From the NCBI RefSeq assembly GCF_937616625.2, contig NC_065571.1, positions 31,643,879-31,707,878 on the forward strand: a stretch of DNA of 64,000 nucleotides, written 5' to 3'. The DNA is from Mercurialis annua (taxonomy: Eukaryota; Streptophyta; Magnoliopsida; Malpighiales; Euphorbiaceae). The notes beneath the pieces were generated by a model that worked only from the letters and a program-made list of their open reading frames with translations, was not told where the DNA came from and ran no database searches. The position numbers and the translations under genes are program-made. Of this stretch, positions 33,697 through 45,230 are shown piece after piece. Each line of letters opens with the position of its first letter. Position 1 is the first letter of the stretch.

Positions 33697-35552
33697 AAAA
33701 TATAAATCCCGTAATGATAATTATTTCGCCAAAGTCCGCGAAATAATATATATTATTAGTGTTAAAATTTCGAGTCGATCGGAGACTGTTTAAAATTTGG
33801 ACGTGGATAGGTTTTCGGCTAAATTGTAACTTTTGAAAAGTTTCAAGGACTAAAGTGTACTTTAGCCATTCCTCTATAAGAAATCAGAGGAGAAGAGAAT
33901 GATCCATAAGCCTCCATCATCTCTTTCTTTCATTCTCTTTATCGATCGATTATGATTTCGCCGCACGATCTTGTTTCTCGTCCGTTTTCGACGTTCTATA
34001 ACTCCAAACGATCGTACTTCAACGGGTAATAACGGTAAGCTCGACGTTTTATCGTTTAAATGAATATATTTTGAGTTATATCGAGTTAAAATTTTAGGCC
34101 ACGAAACGAATGTATCGTTTTAATCGATATTATGATTAAATTATAGCGTTTTGAAGCTAGAATAGGCGTTTGGGATGCTTTTGGAGCATTTTTACGTATG
34201 TAGCAGGTCGGAAACCCCGGAAATCGATTCCGGGGGATCGTTCATGACAGTGCACAATCGAGCATTAAGGTGCACGACCGTGCATCAAGGTGCACGAACG
34301 TGCACCACTGAGGTGCACGATCGTGCACCCCCCTGCACGAACGTGCACCCCCGACCCTCGCACCCCGATTTTCAGTTGTTCAATGCCCGTTGTATACGCG
34401 TATCGAGGTTGGAAATCGATTGATTTTAACAGTTAACCTAATGAGGTGAAACAGGAGTCGAATTAGAAAAGAAATACGATCCGTAAACGAGTTAGAGTTC
34501 AGTGTGTCGAGTCTCGAGTCTAGAGTCAATCTTAGAATAGGATTCTGATACCAGTCAAATGTTTTAAAATTTATATTAGATCCGGCGAGGCAAGAAGCAG
34601 CTAGACCAGTAGTTCGGGAAGCTTGACGTTATAAAGCCCCGACGTATTTTTGGATAATCGTTTTCTGTGAGTTTATACGATTTGCTTTTAAAGTATTTAT
34701 CTAAACAATTATTTTATATTGCTTATTATTTGAACAACATGTTTTATATGCAAAAATTTTATATGAATTGCGCATACGCTTGATTTAAAACCAGTATCGA
34801 TCCGATGGAACGTGCTACCTATTGAGCGGCAATAGGACTGTGTGATCACCAGTTTTTATTTGATATAGCTATGAGCTGATTATGATTATGAAATTTGAGA
34901 TTTGAGGTATAGTTCGATACGAGTGAGCACTCGGCTACGGTGTAGCCTGGAGTCTCTGTATCTAGTGGGTTGGACTCACAATTTGACATTAATGATTGGG
35001 TTACTTGATCGATAATTAGTATGTTTGAGGACTAAGGTTTCAGTCGGATCTCGTACTTGGCTGCATATCATTTAATATCGTTTTACGTTTTATTTGGATA
35101 CTTATTAGTAAATGTATGAACTCACTCAGTATATCCCAATATACTGACCCCTCACAGATTTCCTTTCAGGATAAAGATGCTTTGAAGCAACGAACTTCTA
35201 TCCTACTTCCAAAAGTCTGTATTTTTGAGTATGTAAAGAAACACTACTTTACTCTTAGAGCTGCAGTAGACAAGTATTTTGCAAGTCAGCTTGTAATATA
35301 TGGTTTTCTGTAAATATAACTTTAATGTTTTAAAGTTAAAAATGTTTTACGCTTGCTGCGTTATAATGTTTGAGATTGCCAGAGGATATGTATGCATGGC
35401 ATGTGTTTAGCATGACACGTGTTGTTGTCTGACATGCATGGCGTATATGATTCGTGAAAAATTATTTTACGTAATTAGGCTTGCTATGGGTTTCGGAGTA
35501 ACCACTCCCATTCCCTAGCGCCGGTCTCAGCACATGAGATTGGGTCGTGACA
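33697..35552 (+). repeat. Gypsy-2 3' LTR lacking its first 167 bp
   Basis: The sequence from AAAATATAAATCCCGTAATG matches the 5' LTR from 27219 onward, through the TATA region, GTGCAC palindromes and GGGTCGTGACA end. It lacks the MITE and has scattered substitutions and small indels relative to the 5' LTR (for example extra TTAGAATAGGATTCTGATACC-like sequence near 34531), so the element is not recent. Confidence 0.92.
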
Positions 35553-38500
35553 GAAATAAAACCAAACATTTCACCTTTTTAGCAATTTAAGCCAAACGTT
35601 TACAAACGTTACGAAACAAATCCAAACGTTTCCCCATTTTAGCGATTTAAGCCAAACGTTTAAAACGTTAAGAAACAAATCCAAACTTTCACCTTTTTAG
35701 CGATTTATGCCAAACGTTTGCAAACGTTACGAAACAAATCCAAACGTTTCACCTTTTTAGCGATTGAAGCTAAACGTTTAGAAACGTGACGAAACAAATC
35801 CAAACGTTTCCCCTTTTTAGCGATTTAAGCCAAACGTTTAAAAACGTTACGTAACAAATCCAAACGTTTCACCTTATTAGCAATTTAAACCAAACGTTTA
35901 CAAGCGTTACGAAACAAATCCAAGCGTTTCTCCTTTTTAGCAATTTAAGCCAAACATTTACAACCTTACGAAACAAATCCAAGCGTTTCACGTTTTTAGC
36001 AATTTAAGCCAAACGTTTACAAACGTTACGAAACAAATCAAAATGTTTCACCTTTTTAGCGATTTAAGCCAAACATTAACAAACGTTAAGAAACAAATCC
36101 AAACGTTTCACCTTTTTAGGAATTTAAGCCAAACGTTTAGAAATGTTAAGAAACAAATCCAAGAGTTTCACCAAAACGTTTACAAACGTTACGAAACAAA
36201 TCCAAATGTTTCACCTTTTTAGCGATTTAAGCAAAACGTTAACAAACGTTAATAAACAAATCCAAATGTTTCACCTTTTTAGTAATTTAAGCCAAACGTT
36301 TACAAACGTTACGAAACAAATCCAAGCGTTTCAACTTTTTAGTAATTTAAGCCAAACGTTTACAAACGTTACGGAACAAATCCAAGCGTTTCACTTTTTT
36401 AGCAATTTAAGCGAAACGTTTACAAACGTTACGAAACAAATCCAAACATTTCCCAATTTTATTGATTTAAGACAAACGTTTAAAACGTTACGCAACAAAT
36501 CCAAACATTTCACCTTTTTAGCGATTTATGCTTAACGTTTACAAACTTTACGAAACAAATCCAAATGTTTCGCCTTTTTAGCGATTGAAGCCAAACGTTT
36601 ACAAACGTTGCGAAACAAATCCAAACATTTCACCATTTTAGTCATTTAAGCCAAACGTTTACAAACGTTACGAAACAAATCCAAACGTTTCCCCATTTTA
36701 GCAATTTAAGCCAAACGTTTAAAACGTTAAGAAACAAATCCAAACATTTCACCTTTTTAGCGATTTATGCCAAACGTTTGCAAACGTTACGAAACAAATC
36801 CAAACGTTTCACCTTTTTAGCGATTGAAGCTAAACGTTTAGAAACGTGACGAAACAAATCCAAACGTTTCCCCTTTTTAGCGATTTAAGACAAACGTTTA
36901 AAAACGTTACGTAACAAATCCAAACGTTTCACCTTATTAGCAATTTAAACCAAACGTTTACAAGCGTTACGAAACAAATCCAAGCGTTTCTCCTTTTTAG
37001 AAATTTAAGCCAAACATTTACAACCTTACGAAACAAATCCAAGCGTTTCACGTTTTTAGCAATTTAAGCCAAACGTTTACAAACGTTACGAAACAAATCA
37101 AAATGTTTCACCTTTTTAGCGATTTAAGCCAAACATTAACAAACGTTAAGAAACAAATCCAAACGTTTCACCTTTTTAGGAATTTAAGCCAAACGTTTAC
37201 AAATGTGATGAAACAAATCCAAGCGTTTCACCTTTTTAGCAATTTAAGCAAAACGTTTACAAACGTTACGAAACAAATCCAAATGTTTCACCTTTTTAGC
37301 GATTTAAGCAAAACGTTAACAAACGTTAATAAACAAATCCAAATGTTTCACCTTTTTAGTAATTTAAGCCAAACGTTTACAAACGTTACGAAACAAATCC
37401 AAGCGTTTCACCTTTTTAGTAATTTAAGCCAAACGTTTACAAACGTTACGAAACAAATCCAAGCGTTTCACCTTTTTAGCAATTTAAGCGAAACGTTTAC
37501 AAACGTTACGAAACAAATCCGAACATTTCCCCATTTTATTGATTTAAGACAAACGTTTAAAACGTTATGAAACAAATCCAAACATTTCACCTTCTTAGCG
37601 ATTTATGCTTAACGTTTACAAACTTTACGAAACAAATCCAAATGTTTCGCCTTTTTAGCGATTGAAGCGAAACGTTTACAAACGTTGCGAAACAAATCCA
37701 AACATTTCACCATTTTAGTCATTTAAGCCAAACGTTTACAAACGTTACGAAACAAATCCAAGCGTTTCCCTTTTTTAGCTATTTAACCCAAACGTTTACA
37801 AACGTTAAGAATCAAATCCAAGCATTTCACCTTTTTAGTAATTGAAGCCAAACCTTTACAAACGTTACGAAACAAATCCATGCGTTTCACCTTTTTAGCA
37901 ATATAAACCAAACGTTTCTAAACGTTACGAAACAAATCCAAACGTTTCCCATTTTTAGCAGTTTAAGCCAAACGTTATGAAACAAAACCAAACGTTTAAC
38001 CTTTTTAGTGATTTTAGCCAAATCTTTAAACATTATGAAATAAATCCAAACATTTACAAACATCATGGAACAAAAACAAACGTTCCACATTTTTAGAAAT
38101 TTAAGCTAAACGTTTACAAACGTTACGAAACAAATCCAAACGTTTCCCCTTTTTAGCGACTGAAGCCAAACGTTTACAAACATTACGAAACAAATCCAAA
38201 CTTTTCCCCATTTTAGCGATTTAAGCCAAACGTTTATTAACGATATGAAACAAAACCAAACGTTTACAAACGTTACAAAACAAATCCAAACATTTACAAA
38301 TTTTACGAAACAAATCAAACGTTTCCCCATTTCTGCGATTTAAGCCAAACGTTTACAAACATTACGAAACAAATCCAAACGTTTCATATTTTTAGCGATA
38401 TAACCAAAACGTTTAGAAACGTAACGAAACAAATCTAACTATTTAAAAACATTACGAAACAAAAATAATCTTTTCACATTTTTTGCAATTTAAGCTAAAC

Positions 38501-40098
38501 GTTTATAAATGTTACCAAACAAATCCAAACGTTTCACTTTTTAGCGATTGAAGCCAAACATTTACAAACGTTAAGAAACAAGTCCAAACGTTTCCCCATT
38601 ATAGATATTTAAGCCAAATGTTTATAAACGTTACGAAACAAAACCAAATGTTTACCAACATTACGAAACAAATCCAAATGTTTACAAATGACACGAAACA
38701 AATCCAAACGTTTCCCCATTTTAGCGATTTAAGCAAAACGTTTACAAACGTTACGAAACAAATCCAAACGTTTCACCTTTTTAGCGATTTAACCCAAACG
38801 TTTAGAAACGTTACAAAACAAATCTAAACGTTTCCCCATTTTAGCGACTTAAGCCAAACTTTTACGAACGTTACAAAACAAATCCAAATGTTTCCCCTAT
38901 TTTCGTGATTGAAGCCAAACGTTTACAAACATTATGAAACAAATCCAAACGTTTCACCTTTTTAACGATTTAGGCCAAACGTTTACAAACATTACGAAAC
39001 AAATCCAAGCGTTTCACCTATTTAGTAATATAAGCCAACGTTTACAAACGTTACGAAACAAATCCAAACATTTCACCTTTTTAGCGATTTAATTCAAACA
39101 TTTACAAACGTTATGAAACAAATCCAAATGTTTCACCTTTTTAGCAATTTCATCCAAACTTTACAAACGTTACGAAACAAATCCAAATGTTAAACCTTTT
39201 TAGAGATTTAAGCCAAACGTTAACAAACGTTACGAAACGAATCCAAATGTTTTTCAATTTTAGCGATTTAAGCCAAACATTTTGAAATTAAACCAAACGT
39301 TTCACCTTTTTAGCGATTTAAGTCAGACGTTTACAAATGTTACGGAACAAAAATAAACGTTTCACCTTTTTAGCAATTTAAGCCAAACGTTTAAAACGTT
39401 ACGAAAAACCAAATGTTTCACCTTTTTAGCAATTTAAGCCAAACATTTACAAACGTTAGGAAACAAAGCCAAACGTTTTGCCTTTTTAGCAATTTAAGCC
39501 AAACGTTTACAAACGTTACGAAACAAATCCAAACGTGTTTTATTTTAGCAATTTAAGCCAAACGTTTACAAACGTTACGAAATAAATTCAAGCGTTTCAC
39601 CTTTTTAGCGATTTAAGCCAAACTTTTACAAACGATACGAAATAAAACAAAATGTTTAAAACGTTATGAAACAAATCCAAACATTTCACATTTTTAGCAA
39701 TTTAAACCAAACGTTTACAAACGTTACGAAACAAAGCCAAACGTTTACAAACGTTTCGAGATAAATCCAAGTGTTTCACCTTTTTAGCAGTTTATGCCAA
39801 ACGTTTACAAACGTTACGAAACAAAACTAAACGTTTAACCTTTTTAGTGATTTAAGCCAAATCTTTAGGACGTTACGAAATAAATCCAAACGTTTACAAA
39901 CATTACGAAACAAAAACAAATGTTTCATATTTTTAGCAATTTAAGCCAAACGTTTACAAACAAATCCAAACGTTTCACCTTTTTAGCGATTGAAGCCAAA
40001 CGTTTACAAACATTACAAAACAAATCCAAACGTTTTCCTATTTTAGCGATTTAAGCCAAACATTTATAAATGTTACGAAAGAAAACCAAACGTTACGA
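35553..40098 (-). repeat. 60-bp satellite array, block 5 (inverted)
   Basis: About 75 monomers. The first part continues the duplicated array that Gypsy-2 split: its first monomers match 24254 onward. It includes an 18-monomer tandem duplication (about 35600-36655 and 36656-37735) and, from about 37960 to 40090, many shortened monomers and extra CCAAACGTTTACAAACG half-units. It ends at the copia fragment within CGAAACAA. Confidence 0.96.
35600..37735 (-). repeat. Tandem duplication of about 1.06 kb within the satellite
   Basis: Sequence from about 35600 recurs about 1059 bp later. Both copies share marker variants: CAAACGTTTAAAACGTTAAG, GAAACGTGACGAAACAAATC, the ACCTTATTAGCAATTTAAAC monomer, the shortened ACATTTACAACCTTACG, and TTAATAAACAAATCC. 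Copy 2 keeps about 17 bp missing from copy 1 near 36172. Edges are approximate. Confidence 0.85.
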
Positions 40099-40964
40099 AA
40101 CAAGTGACGCTAGATGACTTATACATGGTATTTCATCAAAGTCAATTTAATGTCATCTATTTCATAATTGTACATATGTTCTTTGACTTGCGGTGACACT
40201 GTCTTGTATATAGGTGAATAGAGTTTGATACTTCTTATCCCTAGATCTTTCATGAGCTAGGGTCGCGGGATGTGTTGGCTCTAGTTAGTTGTATATGGAG
40301 ATAGGGGTTTAACCAAGAGAGGATTTATCACTCCGGATGAACGGAGAAAAGATTCTATGTTATCTTAAATTGTTCTTGATGGATGATAAAACCTGCGCAG
40401 GTTTATATGATTTACTTACAAAGTTGTTTCTAGTGGAAGTCATATTTATCAAGAATAAGAATTGAGATGAGGTCATATGATCAAGACAAACAGTGTTTGA
40501 CTTAACCGTGACACTGGTCGAGATCAGAGTCTTAGATTGAGGGAATTTTGAGTGTACGGTAATTATGGACATTGGTTCATAAAGAATGCATCGAAACATT
40601 CATATCTATTTGGGGGTCGTGATACGTTGCTAGACGTCACTCACGATCTACGAGAATTAATAATTAATGGGATTTAATTATTTAATATAATAAAGGCGTT
40701 TCTTATGACTCTCGTTTCCGTATAGATGTGAACCTAATTAGTCACACACAATAGGGTGTGCAACCGATTGAGTTTACGAGAAATCGATTTCATATAGATA
40801 CTAGCATATCTCGGAAATTAATCTAAGATAAAAAAAAAAACAAATACAATTAGGGAATAATTTGTAAGAGTTATAAATTAGTAGACACCTAATTGTATTT
40901 TATCCAAGTTAATGTGATGATGTCACGATGATGTCATGTGATGATATCATGTATGTCTCTATGT

Positions 40965-41150
40965 GTGACACCTAGCATCTGATGTGTCAGAAGATGGCAA
41001 CACCTATGCTTGATGTGTGACACCTAATATCTGATGTGTCAGATGGCGGTAACACCTATGCTTGGTGTGTGACACCTAGCATGTGAGGTGTTTAATGGTG
41101 GCAACACCTTTGCTTGGTGTGTGACACCTAGCATGTGAGGTGTTGCATTC
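40965..41150 (+). repeat. 52-bp tandem repeat in the copia LTR
   Basis: Three full units (40965, 41017, 41069) and a partial fourth from 41121. Each begins GTGACACCTA, has AACACCT in the middle and ends GCTTGGTGT or GCTTGATGT. The solo LTR has only about one and a half recognisable units at 12075-12150 (reverse strand). It lies just upstream of the TATA box. Confidence 0.85.
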
Positions 41151-41166
41151 ATAAGCAAAGCTCTAC

Positions 41167-41177
41167 CATATAAATAG
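41167..41177 (+). promoter_or_regulatory. TATA box of the copia LTR
   Basis: CATATAAATAG, matched in position by CCTATAAATAG in the solo LTR. CACACACCACACTTAAGAGAG follows, a plausible start region. Confidence 0.6.
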
Positions 41178-41610
41178 TGGTTGCCTTTGCTCATTCTACA
41201 CACACCACACTTAAGAGAGCATATTTGAAGGAGTTTAAGTAGTCATCAACCACAGAAAAGCATGGAGAAAGTTTTTCATACATCCCAGCAAAGACGTAAT
41301 CGAGGTGAGAGTTTGAGCTTAGGGTTGCTCGGCAAGAGAAACTCTTGCAGATTACTTAAAGGCGAGGATTCAATCGGACGCATACTCGTGTGGACGAGCT
41401 TGCGGTCGTCGTACTATCGGGACTACAAGAACCGTTGGAGAATCGACATAGGTATTCTTCTTATGGTTTCCAGATGCGTGCTTTAATTACTAGATGATAC
41501 GACGATCCATTTGTTATTGATATGATTAATTTTCTGGATCCGAATTGTTGGAATTCCAATTTTGAATTGAAATATACGATGCGGACCCTCACGTCCCACT
41601 GTACAAACAG

Positions 41611-42725
41611 TGGTATCAAAGCTATCGTATCAGCAAGTATTAAAGATTTACGATTGAATGCATGTATTAATAATCATGGACTTAGGAACTATTAATTGGC
41701 ATGTAATTTATAATTCCGAGGGCTTAGGTCTTGTTTGCAAAACGAGCAAACGGTATTATGACATTAATTACATTTGATTAAATTTTGTTTAGGAGATTGG
41801 TACTTAAGTGGTCCGCTCGTGACTCTCCAGTCTATCCTGGGAATTTTTCTAATGTGATTATTTAACACAATGCGTGACTCGCTTGTGCATTATATTGTCA
41901 TCAACAGAACATGTGGAACAAGTAATAGTTTGATAATTCTTTTGTGGCTAAAGAATGAGACCTAGGAAGTCCATGATCATACATGTGTGATTGCATGATT
42001 CATTTTAGCTTTAATATGTATGAGATGTATGCTAAAATGTGTTGTGTGCTTAGTGAGACCGGAATAGCTGAAAACCCTAAGAAATCTTCCTAAATATTAA
42101 AAGATTAAGTTTATATTGATTAATCATTAAATTGATTTATCAATGGCTTTCCATTGGAGCAATAAACTAACACGCTTTGAGTTATCATCTTGTCGGCTAT
42201 GGATACATAGGGGTGAGATGATATCGTCAAGAGGCTGTTGTTGAGTTTATGGTTAAACATGAGATGTTACGAGTGTATCGATATAGTACATGGCAATAAC
42301 GGCAATTAGGCGTACCTGAGTCGTGTATTATTCAAATTGATACATCTTAGTTGATTCAATGGGTTAAACTTAACTAATGCTTGAACCCAATAACAACAAT
42401 AGGTATCTGAGGGTGAATATATTAGGAGCTGGAAATGATTGAACCTCATATGAGATATCATGAACAAGTGTTGTTCACTTGTATTACATTGTGATCCCAA
42501 TAACGGCAATTAGGCGTACCTGAGGGAAAGAACAATGACTATAAGAATTCAATCACCCGCTTGAAATCTTTTCCATCAAATATTTACGTTTCCTATTTTG
42601 AAAGTGTAGGATTCGAAAAAGATAGTGGGAGGCCATTTTAATAAAGACCAAATCATCATGGTTTAAATATACAAGACAATAATACTAATTAGAGATATTT
42701 GCTATCTATAGGTTGATAAGATAAG
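41611..42725 (+). promoter_or_regulatory. Copia primer binding site and long leader
   Basis: TGGTATCAAAGC (41611-41622) is one mismatch from the initiator methionine tRNA complement and starts two bases after the LTR end. About 1.1 kb of AT-rich sequence without a convincing frame lies between it and the gag ATG. Near-identical CAATAACGGCAATTAGGCG-TACCTGAG boxes occur at about 42293 and 42496, with a diverged third (CAATAACAACAATAGGTATC) at 42388. Confidence 0.8.
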
Positions 42726-43306
42726 ATGAAATCAAATCCGTTAAGTAGTATTCTCGACAATAATCGCTTAATGGGTCCTAACTTTGTTGATTGGTTAAGA
42801 AATCTCAAAATAGTTCTTGCAAGTGAACACATAGCATATGTTCTTGAGACAAATGTTCCGGTACATTGCCGATCGAGGCACCTCTCGAGGAACATGAGGC
42901 ATTGCGCAAGTGGAAGTTAGATGACGAACAAGCCAAGTGCTATATGTTGGCATCTATGAATAACGAGTTGCAAAAGCAACACGAGAAATATCCGGGAGCT
43001 CGAGAAATATTGTTTCACTTACAAGAGTTGTATGGTGAATCAATTCGTTTTGCTAGATATGAGATATCTAAGCAATTATTTCGGGCAAAGCATTCCGAGG
43101 GAAAGTGTGTTGGAGAACATGTGAACATGATGATTCGATGTATCGAACGGCTAGAGGGTCTAGACTTCATCATGGACTTCAATCCCCAAACGGATATGAT
43201 CCTTCAATCCCTTCCGGAATCGTATGGTAATTTCATCACGAATTACTATATGAATCGGATAGAATGTAGACTTGCTGAGTTATCAAATATGTTGATAACT
43301 GCTTAA
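42726..43306 (+). pseudogene. gag: Copia gag, frameshifted
   Basis: Starts at ATG 42726 with MKSNPLSSILDNNRLMGPNF and DWLRNLKIVLASEHIAYVLE, the start typical of copia-type gag. A frameshift at about 42860 moves the coding register; the second frame then reads LPIEAPLEEHEALRKWKLDD and EQAKCYMLASMNNELQ, and ends in ...RLAELSNMLITA. TAA at 43304-43306 is in frame with the zinc-knuckle part that follows, so it is a nonsense mutation (probably GAA to TAA). The role would be particle formation. Confidence 0.87.
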
Positions 43307-44047
43307 AAGAATAATGTTAAGGGAAAGGAAGTTTCTCTTGTGGTTGCTTCTTCTAGTAAGACTAAGAAGAAGAAAACTAAGAAGAATGTTTTGAAGGCCC
43401 AAAAGGCCATTGCAAAAAAGAAGGGCACCTCGGAGAACAAAAGAAAGTGTTTGTTTTGTGAAGGCGAGGGACATTCGAAACGAAATTGCCCCAAGTATTT
43501 GGAATCCAAGGGCAAGAACAAGAAGAATGAAAATCCCGGTAAGGGTGTGTCAATTTCTTGTTATTTCAATTCCAATAACGATATCTCGTCCAACGCTTGG
43601 GTATTAGATACCGGAGCTAGTTCTCACATTTGTTCATCCTTACAGGATCTAGCAAATGAGAGGAAGTTGGACAAGGACAAAGTGATCTTGAAGCTTGGAA
43701 ATAACGCAAGCGTTGCGGCTAAAGCTGTAGGATCATCTCCTATTTTGTTATATAAACATGTTTTGTATTTGAACAATGTTTTGTACTTACCAAACGCTTA
43801 TAGAACTATCATGTCCATTTCTTGTATGACAAGATTAGGATATGATTTCCTATTTACAAAGAATGTTTGTAAAATTATCTATAATAATGAAATCGTTGGT
43901 TATGGTTATGTAAAAAATGGTCTTTATTGCTTAAACAAAGTTGTTCGCAATACAAATAATGTTTTAGAAATTAATAACGTCAGTGATCTAACCTCGAAAC
44001 GATTAGGAATATTGCGGAAGATAGACTTAACAAGTTCGATAAGATAG
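43307..44047 (+). pseudogene. gag-pol: Copia gag zinc knuckle, protease and integrase start
   Basis: Same frame as the end of gag. A Lys-rich stretch leads to an intact CCHC knuckle, CLFCEGEGHSKRNC, with C at 43448 and 43457, H at 43472 and C at 43487. The aspartic protease site WVLDTGASSHIC is intact (Asp-Thr-Gly at 43607-43615). The frame runs on to SKRLGILRKIDLT, where the usual LGHIAEDRL of the integrase zinc-binding region is lost: one base is missing at about 44011, and the frame ends at TAG 44045-44047. Confidence 0.88.
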
Positions 44048-44682
44048 GAATCTTGAGTAATCTTGATTCCGCATCAATTTCAACTTGTGAGTCATGTCTT
44101 AAAGGCAAGATGACCCGATCACCCTTTGTGGGATAAAGAGGTAGAGCCAAAGATGTTTTGGAAATCATACATAGTGATGTATGTGGTCCTTTTAAAGAAA
44201 TGGCACGAGGTGGTTATTTATACTTCATTACCTTCACCGATGATCTATCACGGTATGGGTATGTTGTTCTTATGAAGAACAAGAGTGAAGCTTTTTAAAA
44301 ATTTAAAGACTTCAAAAATGAAGTAGAAAACCAAATTGGAAAAAGTATTAAAATTCTTCGATTTGATCGAGGAGGTGAATACTTGAGTACGGGATTTGGT
44401 ACATTCTTAAAAGAATGCGGTATTATTTCCCAACTGACTCCTCCAGGAACACCACAATTGAATGGTGTATCGGAACGGAGGAATCGTACATTGCTAGACA
44501 TGGTACGATCAATGATGAGCTATACTGATTTACCCATTTCATTATGGGGTCATGCACTTCTTAGTGCAAATTATATTCTAAATCGCGTACCAACTAAATC
44601 CGATCCGAGAATACCTTACGCGATATGGTATGGTAAGGAACCAAGTTTTAAGCATATTAAGATTTTGGGATGTTCGACATAG
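44011..44682 (+). pseudogene. pol: Copia integrase core (frameshift and stops)
   Basis: In the corrected register the sequence reads DRLNKFDKIGILSNLDS, CESCLKGKMTRSPF, then the integrase core. TAA codons at 44134-44136 and 44296-44298 interrupt it. The catalytic triad is visible: Asp in HSDVCGP (44176), Asp in RFDRGGEY (44365) and Glu in GVSERRNRT (44473), the last two 35 codons apart. RFDRGGEY differs from the common RSDRGGEY. The final open part (44383-44682) holds PPGTPQLNGVSERRNR and IPYAIWYGKEPSF and ends at TAG 44680, where the family continues after GCS. Confidence 0.87.
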
Positions 44683-45230
44683 ATTGAAAAATTGATAACC
44701 GACAAGTTGGAATCAAGATCAATCATAGGAAGATTCGTTGGTTATCCTAAAGACAGTTTAGGATATTATTTCTATATTCCATCCGAGCAAACAATTGTTG
44801 TCAGTCGGGATGCAGTCTTTCTTGAAATACAATTTATTCAAGAAGTGGGCAAAGGAAGAAATATAGAATTAGATGAGGAATCGTCTAAAAATCAACAAAA
44901 TGATACAATGGAGATTGATCAAACCCATAGTGAACCAGAAACACCTCGAAGATCAAGTAGAGTATCTCATCAACAAAAAAGATATGGTTTTCTTCATGAT
45001 ATACAAGAGTTGTTTATTCATGGAGAAAATGATCAAATTGTTGATCCCTCTACTTATGAGGAAGCTATATGTGATATAGATTCTTCAAGATGGCATGAAG
45101 CTATGAAATCCGAAATGGATTTCATTTACAGTAACCAAGTTTGGGAGCTAGTCGATCCACCCGATGGTATTATACCAATAGGGAACAAATGGATATTCAA
45201 GCGTAAAATTGGTGCTGATGGAAAAGTTGG
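44683..45230 (+). pseudogene. pol: Copia integrase C-terminus and first residues of reverse transcriptase
   Basis: Continues in the integrase frame: DKLESRSIIGRFVGYPKDS, VVSRDAVFLE, then a Gln/Ser-rich linker with PRRSSRVSHQQKRYGF. The start of RT follows (EAICDIDSSRWHEAMKSEMD, NQVWELVDPPDG, GNKWIFKRKIGADGKV). Coding similarity ends abruptly at about 45229, where the sequence becomes satellite; the reading frame runs on into satellite by chance. RT and RNase H are therefore missing. Confidence 0.88.

Larger units (their letters stand above)
27052..35552 (+). mobile_element. Gypsy-2: Ty3/gypsy Tekay-type element with both LTRs, internally deleted
   Basis: The 5' LTR starts TGTAATACCCCAAAATA and the 3' LTR ends GGGTCGTGACA. 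Flanking satellite shows GAAAC at 27047-27051 and GAAAT at 35553-35557, a 5-bp target duplication with one later change. The paralogous satellite copies at about 19921 and 24249 carry the empty site ATTACGAAACAAAAC, confirming the insertion point. Inside are the primer site, gag, protease, RT, RNase H and part of integrase. A deletion removes the integrase end, chromodomain, polypurine tract and the first 167 bp of the 3' LTR. At least four stops and two frameshifts also break the coding region. Confidence 0.93.
40099..41609 (+). repeat. Copia 5' LTR (left end missing)
   Basis: Begins at the equivalent of about base 390 of the solo LTR (AACAAGTGACGATAGATGAC there) and ends CTGTACAAACA, just before the primer site. 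It contains a 52-bp tandem repeat (40965-41150), a TATA box CATATAAATAG at 41167-41177, and the conserved TCGACATAGGTATTCTTCTT region. The last 35 bp differ from the solo LTR, which is GC-rich there. Confidence 0.9.
40099..45230 (+). mobile_element. Ty1/copia fragment truncated at both ends
   Basis: Contains a 5' LTR lacking about 390 bp of its left end, a primer site, leader, gag, protease, integrase and the first few codons of RT. The order protease-integrase-RT is that of Ty1/copia. Both ends pass straight into satellite: the left within CGAAACAAGTGACG, the right within AAAAGTTGGAAACAAAACC, each with a few bases that could belong to either side. No 3' LTR and no target duplication are visible. 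The LTR matches the solo LTR at 11599-13585. Stops and frameshifts make it non-functional. Confidence 0.92.
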
